A stretch of 14,027 bases of DNA, taken from the NCBI GenBank assembly GCA_035622755.1, contig DASPUU010000088.1:1-14027 (forward strand), given 5' to 3'. The stretch is from JADGRA01 sp035622755. Lineage in GTDB: Bacteria > Myxococcota > Myxococcia > Myxococcales > Myxococcaceae. The stretch's first letter is position 1, and the number at the start of each line of letters is the position of its first letter. Under the pieces are notes generated by a model. The model had not been told where the DNA came from. It did not search any database and worked only from the letters and a program-made list of their open reading frames with translations. Positions 7,097 to 14,027 of the stretch are shown in pieces. The translations under genes were made by a program, and so were the position numbers.

Positions 7097-8361
7097 GCGC
7101 TCCTTTGGCCACCGCCACCCGGGAAGCCGAAGCGAGCGGTCTGGTCGGCCTCCTCTCCGCCCGGCGGAGCGAGGAGCAGGAGCGCCGGCGCCGCTCGCTC
7201 CAGAGGCTGGACCTGCTCACCAGCCTCTGGGCGCCGATCACCGTGCTCGCCCTGCTGCTCATCCCCTACCTCCTGGTGGTCGAGCTGCACCCGCCCAGCG
7301 CCGCCTGGGCGGAGCCGGCCATGCGCTGGCTGGGGCTGGCGGCGGTGGTCTGGTTCTCCGGCCTCATCGTCTGGCGATTCGCCGCCCGGGGGCCGGCCGG
7401 GATGCGCCGGCTGCGCCACGAGGCGCGCGAGGCGACCTCCGACGTGGACGGGGCGCTGCGGGCGCGCGGAGCCGGCGTCGACTCCCGGCTGCGCGACAGG
7501 CTGGTGGACCAGGCCGGGCGGGTGGAGGCGGCCCTGCTCGCCGGGGACGCCGCCGAGCTGGAGAAGCAGACCCGAAGCCTGGTCGAGCAGGGTGCCGCCA
7601 TCCCCGGCTACCACCGCCACGGCACGGTCGACCTGGTGGTGGGGCTCGGCAAGGCGCTCCTGGTGGCGCTCATCATCCGCACCGTCCTCATCGAGCCGTT
7701 CAAGATCCCCTCCGGTTCGATGCTCCCCACCCTGGAGATCGGAGACCAGATCTTCGTCAACAAGTTCATCTACGGGGTGCGCGTTCCGTTCCTGAACTGG
7801 GTGCCCTTCCCGCTGGTTCGCAAGCCCGAGCGCGGCGACGTCATCGTCTTCAACAATCCGGTGGACACGTCGAAGGATTTCATCAAGCGGGTGGTGGGCG
7901 TCCCCGGAGACGTCATCGAGCTGCGTGACGGCGAGCAGGGCAGCGAGCTCTACGTCAACGGAGAGCTCCAGCCCCGTCGGCTGCTCTCGCCGGAGTTCGC
8001 GGTGTGGGACTTCCCCGAGGGGGGGGACTGGGTGGAGCGACGGGGGCGGCTGTACCAGGAGGCCCTGGCCGGCCACCCGCACCTCATCCTGGAAACGCCG
8101 GCCATGCATCCGCCCGACGGGGAGGGCAGGTACCTCGTCCCGCCGGGAACGGTGTTCGTCATGGGGGACAACCGGGACAACAGCAGCGACAGCCGCTTCG
8201 GGCTGGGTGGCCAGGCCCGGCGTCCGGCCTACGTGCCCTACGGGAACATCAAGGGCAAGGCGATGATCGTCTGGCTTCCGCTCGGCCACGGCGGGCTTCT
8301 CTCCGGCCTCTTCGGAGGGACCGGCATCCGCACCGACCGCTTTTTTCACCCGGTGCGGTAG
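7093..8361 (+). CDS. lepB: Signal peptidase I with enlarged N-terminal membrane region
   Basis: Signal peptidase I cuts signal peptides from exported proteins at the outer face of the inner membrane, using a Ser/Lys dyad. Here the serine is S209 in IPSGSMLPTLEIGD and the lysine is K265 in FIKRVVGVPGD. The box E motif GDNRDNSSDSR is at 358-368. The 422-residue product is longer than E. coli LepB (324). The extra length is at the N-terminus: two membrane helices (about 45-64 and 78-97), a charged helical segment (about 103-168) and a third membrane helix (about 180-202) leading directly into the catalytic serine. There is also an insert between the lysine and box E, including the DFPEGGDW region (about 295-345). 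The ATG start overlaps the lepA stop by 4 bases. All catalytic residues are present, so it should be active. Confidence 0.95.
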   Translation: MSAPLATATREAEASGLVGLLSARRSEEQERRRRSLQRLDLLTSLWAPITVLALLLIPYLLVVELHPPSAAWAEPAMRWLGLAAVVWFSGLIVWRFAARGPAGMRRLRHEAREATSDVDGALRARGAGVDSRLRDRLVDQAGRVEAALLAGDAAELEKQTRSLVEQGAAIPGYHRHGTVDLVVGLGKALLVALIIRTVLIEPFKIPSGSMLPTLEIGDQIFVNKFIYGVRVPFLNWVPFPLVRKPERGDVIVFNNPVDTSKDFIKRVVGVPGDVIELRDGEQGSELYVNGELQPRRLLSPEFAVWDFPEGGDWVERRGRLYQEALAGHPHLILETPAMHPPDGEGRYLVPPGTVFVMGDNRDNSSDSRFGLGGQARRPAYVPYGNIKGKAMIVWLPLGHGGLLSGLFGGTGIRTDRFFHPVR

Positions 8362-8440
8362 CCCCCGAGCCGGGCGCGCCGGCGCCGGCCGAGCGAGCAT
8401 TGACGAGCGTCGGACCGGCACTGTAATCCCAAGACTCACC
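8362..8440 (+). promoter_or_regulatory. Intergenic region with GC-rich dyads and the promoter
   Basis: This 79-base gap is the largest in the window. Its first half has GC-only dyads (GCCGG-5-CCGGC at 8369-8383, and the overlapping 12-base palindrome GCCGGCGCCGGC at 8378-8389). They could fold in RNA but have no T-run after them, so I do not call a terminator. Its second half is distinctly less GC-rich and holds the promoter listed separately. Confidence 0.5.
8400..8427 (+). promoter_or_regulatory. Sigma-70-like promoter for the pyrimidine gene cluster
   Basis: TTGACG (8400-8405) and TGTAAT (8422-8427) each differ from consensus at one base and are separated by 16 bases. It is the best promoter match I see in the window and lies in a real intergenic gap. 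Transcription would begin near 8434, only about 7 bases before the GTG at 8441, so the first gene would be read from an almost leaderless message. Confidence 0.6.
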
Positions 8441-8857
8441 GTGCTCAGACCCCGCGGAGCGGTCAACCTCGTCAGCCTGGTCTTGCTTCTGGGGCTGGCC
8501 GCCGTGGTCTACCTCGGGTGGATCTTCGTCCCGCCCTGGCTCGACCACCTCGACATGCGCGAGGCGACCACCGCCGCCTTCAACCGGATGGCCACCGACC
8601 TGGACGACGAGCGGATCCGCTCTTTCCTCCTGGCCAAGGCCAAGACCACCGGCAGCCACTGGGAGAGCCGGGGCGGAGCGTGGGTGGAGGCCCCCGGGCT
8701 AGGCCTGAGCGAGTCGAACATCTCGCTCGAGCGCGAATCGGGCAGCCGGACGGCCCGGGTGGCCGTCGACTACCAGCGCCGGGTCCGGTTCGTTCCCACC
8801 GATTACTTCCAGACGCTCGACTTCCACGCGGAGAAGGCCGGGACCCTGCCCCAGTGA
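8441..8857 (+). CDS. Small membrane-anchored protein, DUF4845-like in layout
   Basis: A 138-residue protein with a short basic N-terminus (LRPRG), one membrane helix (about 7-29) and a soluble domain, probably periplasmic. That domain has a helix (about 36-62) and then beta-rich sequence (about 80-132) containing SNISLERESGSRTARVAVDYQRRVRF. This resembles the layout of DUF4845 proteins, which in many proteobacteria directly follow lepB just as here. The match is by shape and position, not by a motif I can confirm. The GTG start has no ribosome site; the next ATG lies beyond the membrane helix, so GTG 8441 is preferred. The stop overlaps the pyrB start as GTGA. A pilin-like or general membrane protein is the alternative. 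Function unknown. Confidence 0.75.
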   Translation: MLRPRGAVNLVSLVLLLGLAAVVYLGWIFVPPWLDHLDMREATTAAFNRMATDLDDERIRSFLLAKAKTTGSHWESRGGAWVEAPGLGLSESNISLERESGSRTARVAVDYQRRVRFVPTDYFQTLDFHAEKAGTLPQ

Positions 8858-9765
8858 AGCCCCGCCCGCCGACCCACCTGCTCACCACCGAGGGCATGAC
8901 CCGGGCCCAGGCGGAAGCGATCTTCGCGCGCGCCCGGGTGCACGCCCGCACGCTGGAGAGCGGGCGCCCGGTGCGCTTGCTGGAGGGGAAGGTGGTGGCC
9001 AACCTCTTCTTCGAGGCCAGCACGCGGACCCGGCTCTCCTTCGAGCGCGCGGCCAAGGCGCTGGGTGCGGATGTCCTCAACTTCACCGCCCAGAGCTCGA
9101 GCGTGGCCAAGGGCGAGACGCTGGTGGACACGGCCCGCAACGTCGAGGCGCTGGGGGCGGTGGCGCTGGTGGTCCGCCATCCGGCCTCGGGGGCCGCCTC
9201 CCTGGTGGCGCGGTGCGTCCGGTGCGCGGTGATCAACGCCGGCGACGGGATGCACGCCCACCCCTCGCAGGCGCTCCTCGACGCCTTCACCCTGCACGAG
9301 CGGTGGGGCTCGCTCGAGGGGCGCACGGTGGTCATCGTCGGAGACGTGCTCCACAGCCGCGTCGCCCGGAGCAACCTCTACTGCCTGACCGCCCTCGGCG
9401 CGCGGGTGGTGGTGGCCGGGCCTGCCACCCTCCTCCCCACGGGCCTGGAGGACCTCGGGGCGAGGAGGGCGGCCTCGCTCGATGCCGCGCTCGAGGAGGC
9501 GGATGCGGTGATGATGCTCCGGGTGCAGGGCGAGCGGCAGTCGGCGGGGTACGTCCCCTCGGTCCGGGAGTACACCCGGCTCTGGGGGCTGAGCGCCGCC
9601 CGGGCGGCACGCCTCCGTCCCGGGGCGGTGGTGATGCATCCCGGGCCGGTCAACCGCGGCGTGGAGCTCGCGCCCGAGGTGGCCGACGGACCGGCCAACG
9701 TCATCCTCGCCCAGGTGGCGCACGGCGTGGCGGTGCGGATGGCCATCCTCGAGGCCTGCGCATGA
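8854..9765 (+). CDS. pyrB: Aspartate carbamoyltransferase, catalytic chain
   Basis: PyrB joins carbamoyl phosphate to L-aspartate to give N-carbamoyl-aspartate, the committed step of pyrimidine synthesis. The 303-residue protein carries the carbamoyl-phosphate motif FFEASTRTRLSFE (STRTR at 56-60), the SSVAKGE loop (about 89-95), the HPSQALLDAFTL substrate motif and the late MHPGPVNRG motif. Length fits a stand-alone catalytic chain of the B. subtilis kind (about 304). No regulatory chain gene (pyrI) and no PyrR regulator are next to it. The GTG start overlaps the previous stop by 4 bases, and its own stop overlaps pyrC as ATGA. Confidence 0.96.
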   Translation: MKPRPPTHLLTTEGMTRAQAEAIFARARVHARTLESGRPVRLLEGKVVANLFFEASTRTRLSFERAAKALGADVLNFTAQSSSVAKGETLVDTARNVEALGAVALVVRHPASGAASLVARCVRCAVINAGDGMHAHPSQALLDAFTLHERWGSLEGRTVVIVGDVLHSRVARSNLYCLTALGARVVVAGPATLLPTGLEDLGARRAASLDAALEEADAVMMLRVQGERQSAGYVPSVREYTRLWGLSAARAARLRPGAVVMHPGPVNRGVELAPEVADGPANVILAQVAHGVAVRMAILEACA

Positions 9766-11065
9766 ATGCTCCGGGCGTGCTCCTGCGCGGCGGCCGGGTC
9801 CTCGACCCGCGCCACGGCCTCGATGCCGTGCGCGACGTGCTCCTCCAGGGAGAGGTGGTGGCCAAGGTCTCGGACCGCCCGCTGGCCGCGGACGGGGCCC
9901 GGGTGGTGGACGTGAGCGGCCTCTGGGTCTGCCCGGGGTTCGTCGACCTCCACACCCACCTGCGCGAGCCCGGGGAGGAGGGAAAGGAGACCATCCTCAC
10001 CGGCACCCGGGCGGCGGTGGCCGGCGGGTTCACCGCGGTGGTGGCCATGCCCAACACCCGCCCGCCCAACGACTCCACCCTGGTCACCCGGCTCATCCAG
10101 GAGCGGGCCGCGGCCGCCCATCTGGCCCGGGTCTGGCCGGCGGGGGCGATCAGCAAGGGACTCCTGGGCGAGGAGATGGCGGAGCTCGGCGACCTGGCCG
10201 AGGCCGGGTGCGTGTGTTTCACCGACGACGGCCGCCCGGTGATGAACGCCGGGCTGATGCGGCGGGTGCTCGTCTATGCGCGGGCGCTCGGCCGTCCGGT
10301 GATGGTGCACGAGGAGGACCTCACCCTCTCGCAGGGCGGGGCGCTCACCGAGGGCCTGCAGGCCACGCGGCTCGGGCTCCTTCCCATCCCCCGCTCCGCG
10401 GAGGTGGCGATGGTGGCCCGCGACCTGGTCCTGCTGGCCGAGACCGGAGGACACCTCCACCTGGCCCACGTGAGCTGCGCGGAGACCGTCCGGCTGGTCC
10501 GGGAAGCCAAGGCCCGCGGGCTCCACGTCTCGGCCGAGGCCGCCCCCCATCACTTCACTCTCACCGACGCGGCGGCGGCGGACTGGAACACCCACGCCAA
10601 GATGAATCCTCCCCTGCGCGGCCCGGAGGACGTGGCCGCCGTCCGTCAAGGGCTGGCCGACGGCACCGTGGACGCGGTGGCCACCGACCACGCTCCGCAC
10701 GGCGTCCTCGACAAGGAGGTGCCCTTCGCCGAGGCGGCCAACGGGGTGGTGGGCCTGGAGACGGCGCTCCCCCTGACCCTGGCGCTGGTGCGCGAGGGGC
10801 TGCTCACGCCCTCGCGGGCGGTGGAGCTCCTCTCCGCCGCGCCGGCGTCGACCTTCCGGCTTCCCGGCGGCCACCTCGCCCCGGGCGCCGTCGCCGACGT
10901 CACCGTCGTCGACCCGGATGCCGCCTGGACGGTGGACCCGGCCCACTTCCAGTCGCGCAGCCGCAACACGCCGTACGCCGGGATGCGGATGCTGGGCCGG
11001 GTGGTGCACACCTGGGTCGGGGGACGGGCCGTCTGGTTCGAGGGCGCGCCGGCGGAGGGGGCGCG

Positions 11066-11069
<4 letters not shown>
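9762..11069 (+). CDS. pyrC: Dihydroorotase, class I (metal-dependent)
   Basis: PyrC closes carbamoyl-aspartate to dihydroorotate in the cytoplasm. The 435-residue length and motifs fit the class I enzymes (Bacillus/Aquifex type). Zinc-site residues are all present: H64 and H66 in DLHTHLREPG, D155 in FTDDG, H183 in MVHEED, H236 in AHVSC and catalytic D309 in TDHAPH. The enzyme is therefore predicted active, unlike the inactive PyrC-like subunits that accompany some ATCases. ATG 9762 overlaps the pyrB stop, and a GAGG lies 7 bases upstream. PyrB and class I PyrC proteins can form stable complexes that channel carbamoyl-aspartate (known in Aquifex); the gene overlap is consistent with 1:1 production. 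Confidence 0.96.
11054..11060 (+). promoter_or_regulatory. Ribosome binding site for carA
   Basis: GGAGGGG lies inside the end of pyrC, 5 bases before the GTG at 11066. It is one of the strongest ribosome sites in the window and fixes the carA start at the GTGA overlap. Confidence 0.65.
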
Positions 11070-12178
<1,109 letters not shown>

Positions 12179-12202
12179 CCTCTCGCTGGGACCTGGGGCA
12201 CG

Positions 12203-12853
12203 ATGGAGGCCGGATCCCATCAGTCTCTCCTCGACGCGCTGGTCGCCTTCGCCAGCACCGAGGAGCGCAAGCCGGAGCTGCTCGCCGCCAAGGCCGAGTA
12301 CTTCCGGCTCACCGGCGAGGTGTTCGAGGACGACCGGACCTTCGAGATGCGGATGGCTTGCTTTCTCGACTACTACGTCTTCGACCACCGTCCGGCGTCG
12401 AAGGGCCTCACCGCGGCCGAGGAATTCCACCGGGCACGGGCGGCCGCCGGTGCGGCCGAGGCGGCGGCCCTGGAGGGCTTCACGCGCACCGTGCACGGCC
12501 TGTTCGAGGTCCGCAAGCTGGGGAACGGATTCGTCCGCCTGCGCGAGCTCTTCGGCGGCGTGGAGCACCAGGTCTCCGAGCGGCGGGCGATGGCCGGCGT
12601 GGAGAAGGGGGACGTGCTCGAGGCACGGCTCATCCCCGCCGGCGACGGCCTGGTCTTCTCCCCGGCCTTCTGCTTCCACCCGCGCGAGGCGGTGAAGGCC
12701 ATCAAGCGGGAGGTGAAGCGGAGGAAGAGGAAGGAGCTGGACTGGCGGCCACAGGAGCTGGTCTGGGAGGCGGCCAAGCGCGCGGTCAAGGTCGACCGCT
12801 ACCGGCAGATCGCCGTGGAGAAGATCTACGACTTCGAGAAGTCGCGGCTCTGA
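12203..12853 (+). CDS. Conserved-looking protein of unknown function
   Basis: I do not recognise this 216-residue protein. It has no signal peptide or membrane helix, so it is probably cytoplasmic. The first half is helical and acidic, with a notable FEMRMACFLDYYVFDHR segment (47-63). A middle part (about 95-155) looks beta-rich, with FEVRKLGNGFVRLREL and a GVEKGDVLEARLIP stretch reminiscent of small barrel domains. A strongly basic run (168-177, KREVKRRKRK) and an amphipathic C-terminal helix follow; the basic run could contact nucleic acid. The ATG at 12203 follows a GGGG (12195-12198). It lies 24 bases after carA and may be the last gene of that transcript. Its codon use matches its neighbours. 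Its 3' end overlaps menG on the other strand by 28 bases. Confidence 0.8.
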   Translation: MEAGSHQSLLDALVAFASTEERKPELLAAKAEYFRLTGEVFEDDRTFEMRMACFLDYYVFDHRPASKGLTAAEEFHRARAAAGAAEAAALEGFTRTVHGLFEVRKLGNGFVRLRELFGGVEHQVSERRAMAGVEKGDVLEARLIPAGDGLVFSPAFCFHPREAVKAIKREVKRRKRKELDWRPQELVWEAAKRAVKVDRYRQIAVEKIYDFEKSRL

Positions 12854-13563
12854 ACGGCAGGCACGGAAGGCAGGCCGACCTCCCCCCGGTAGACGAAGGC
12901 CAGTCCCCCGGTGAGCGGCCGCGCCTGCCGGCCGGAGAACGTCCCCGCCTGGTCCATCAGGTCGAGGAACCGCTCGCCGGCCGGGAAGGCGGCCGCCGTG
13001 CGCGGCAGGTACTCGTAGGCCGAGCGGTTCCCGGTGAGGAGGCCACCGATGCGGGGCATGAGCTGGCGCGCGTAGAGCCGGTAGAGAGCGCCGAAGGCGC
13101 CCCGCGGCTGGCCGAACTCGAGCACCACCACCCGTCCCCCGGGCCGGACCACCCGCGACATCTCGCGGAGACAGCGGACCGGGTCGTCCACGTTCCGGAT
13201 GCCGAAGGCGATGCTGGCCACGTCGAAGCTGCCGTCGGGGTAGGGGAGGGCGAGCGCGTCGGCCACCTCGAAGCGAACGTCTTCCAGTCCCTCGCGGCTG
13301 GCCTTCTCCCGCGCCGGGGCGAGCATCGGCTCGCAGAAGTCGGTTCCCACGACCAGACCCCCGCGCCCCACCGCCCGGCGCATGGCCAGGGCGAGGTCAC
13401 CGGTCCCGGTGGCGCAATCCAGGACCCGGGCGCCCGGCCGGGCCTCGCTCTCCCGCACCGCCGCCCGGCGCCAGCTCCGGTCCACTCCGAGCGACAGCAC
13501 CAGATTGGCCACGTCGTAGCGAGGCGCGATGGAGGAGAACATCGCGCGGACCTGCTCGCTCAC
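12826..13563 (-). CDS. menG: Demethylmenaquinone methyltransferase (MenG/UbiE family)
   Basis: The enzyme C-methylates demethylmenaquinone (or the ubiquinone precursor) with S-adenosylmethionine, the last step of menaquinone synthesis. The 245-residue product has the family N-terminus (MFSSIAPRYDVANLVLSLGVDRSWR), SAM motif I VLDCATGTGDLAL, the signature FGIRNVDDP, then RVVRPGGRVVVLEFGQP and the end LTGGLAFVYRG. About 17 residues follow that normal family end (EVGLPSVPAVQSRDFSKS) and have no counterpart I know of. The GTG start overlaps the DAHP synthase stop as GTGA on the minus strand. I favour MenG over UbiE because deltaproteobacteria of this kind generally use menaquinone; that is inference. 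Confidence 0.93.
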   Translation of the reverse strand: MSEQVRAMFSSIAPRYDVANLVLSLGVDRSWRRAAVRESEARPGARVLDCATGTGDLALAMRRAVGRGGLVVGTDFCEPMLAPAREKASREGLEDVRFEVADALALPYPDGSFDVASIAFGIRNVDDPVRCLREMSRVVRPGGRVVVLEFGQPRGAFGALYRLYARQLMPRIGGLLTGNRSAYEYLPRTAAAFPAGERFLDLMDQAGTFSGRQARPLTGGLAFVYRGEVGLPSVPAVQSRDFSKS

Positions 13564-14027
13564 AGCGCTCTCACGTTGGCCGGAGGAGCCGGGCTGGCGT
13601 GCATCGTCCGGCCGACGGCGGCGAGCACCGGCCCGAGCCGCCGCATCAGCTCGGCGAACAGGTCCGGGGTGAGCGCCTGGGCGCCGTCGCAGAGCGCCTC
13701 CTCGGGACGGGGGTGCACCTCGACCAGGAGCCCGTCCGCGCCGGCGGCGGCCGCGGCCAGGGCCATGGGAAGGACCAGCTCGCGAGCGCCGGTGGCGTGG
13801 CTCGGGTCGACCAGGACCGGGAGGTGGGTGCGTGCCTTGGCCAGGGCCACCGATGCCAGGTCGAGCGTGTTCCGGGTGGCCGACTCGAAGGTGCGGATGC
13901 CGCGCTCGCAGAGCACCACCTGGTCGTTGCCCCCGTCGAGGAGGTACTCGGCGGCCTGAAGCCACTCGTGAAAGGTGGCGGCCAGCCCTCGCTTGAGGAG
14001 GACGGGACGGCGGACCTTGCCCAGGGC
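13560..14027 (-). CDS. aroF: DAHP synthase, AroF/KDOP-like class, C-terminal part (cut by window edge)
   Basis: 3-deoxy-D-arabino-heptulosonate-7-phosphate synthase condenses phosphoenolpyruvate and erythrose-4-phosphate, the entry step of the shikimate pathway. The start lies beyond the window; 155 residues are visible. They carry the class motifs in order: PVLLKRGLAATFHEWLQAAEY, then VVLCERGIRTFE and ATRNTLDL, then THLPVLVDPSHATG with the metal-binding region, and GADGLLVEVHPRPEEALCDG near the end. This is the single-domain type shared with Pyrococcus and Thermotoga enzymes. Whether a regulatory domain precedes it cannot be seen. It is upstream of and overlaps menG, which places chorismate entry and menaquinone completion in one transcript. 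Confidence 0.93.
   Translation of the reverse strand, partial: ALGKVRRPVLLKRGLAATFHEWLQAAEYLLDGGNDQVVLCERGIRTFESATRNTLDLASVALAKARTHLPVLVDPSHATGARELVLPMALAAAAAGADGLLVEVHPRPEEALCDGAQALTPDLFAELMRRLGPVLAAVGRTMHASPAPPANVRAL

Noticed and set aside
8341..8346. A run of six T's as a terminator tail
   Set aside because: It lies inside lepB, coding two phenylalanines just before the end, and no convincing stem precedes it.
8369..8389. GC-rich dyads after lepB as an intrinsic terminator
   Set aside because: Short arms of G and C only and no T-run after them; such palindromes arise easily at this base composition.
8428..8440. A PyrR site or attenuator before the pyrimidine genes
   Set aside because: The 13 bases between the promoter and the first start are too short for a leader peptide, hairpin or PyrR binding loop.
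6964..8466. A 500-residue minus-strand open frame opposite lepB
   Set aside because: Shadow of lepB; it would also block the intergenic promoter region.
9378..11009. A 543-residue minus-strand open frame opposite pyrB and pyrC
   Set aside because: Shadow of two enzymes with complete active sites; no recognisable domain of its own.

Overview
The window is about 70% G+C by eye and extremely gene-dense: only about 300 bases (roughly 2%) lie outside the genes I support, and no gap reaches 100 bases. Many starts are GTG, and most junctions are 4-base start/stop overlaps. The gene set fits the chromosomal core of a Gram-negative deltaproteobacterium, most likely Myxococcota (Anaeromyxobacter/Myxococcus-like). 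The signs are a LapB-type lipopolysaccharide regulator, a lipoprotein with a clear lipobox, an enlarged three-helix signal peptidase I, a chromosomal 61-residue ribbon-helix-helix protein of a type I associate with myxobacteria, and a MenG-type quinone methyltransferase. The taxonomy is inference from gene content only.

Layout. (1) 2-2363, plus strand: the tail of an unidentified gene, then lapB, a SPOR-domain membrane protein, and a small cupin of the mannose-6-phosphate isomerase type. (2) 2377-3027, minus strand: a lipoprotein with six Asp-rich EF-hand-like loops, facing the cupin gene tail to tail. (3) A 69-base divergent intergenic region (3028-3096) with two inverted repeats. (4) 3097-5218, plus strand: a ribbon-helix-helix regulator, a UDP-glucuronate decarboxylase and a GalE-like epimerase, all overlapping by 4 bases. 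(5) 5285-8361: lepA (EF4) and lepB (signal peptidase I), behind a candidate promoter. (6) 8441-12178: a small membrane-anchored protein, then pyrB, pyrC and carA, the early steps of de novo pyrimidine synthesis, behind a good sigma-70-like promoter that leaves almost no 5' leader. (7) 12203-12853: an unrecognised 216-residue protein. (8) 14027-12826, minus strand: an aroF-type DAHP synthase (cut by the window edge) overlapping menG, which converges on and overlaps the 216-residue gene by 28 bases.

How they fit together. The left half is dominated by envelope and nucleotide-sugar functions (LapB, SPOR, cupin isomerase, surface lipoprotein, UDP-xylose and UDP-sugar epimerase enzymes). The middle couples translation (LepA) to protein export (LepB). 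The right half is central biosynthesis: carbamoyl phosphate to dihydroorotate on one strand, shikimate entry plus menaquinone methylation on the other. I see no tRNA, rRNA, CRISPR array, insertion sequence, phage gene or sign of recent transfer.

I do not see a clear new system. The most interesting parts are the regulator-plus-nucleotide-sugar operon with its divergent repeat lipoprotein, the near-leaderless promoter of the pyrimidine cluster, and two small proteins of unknown function.
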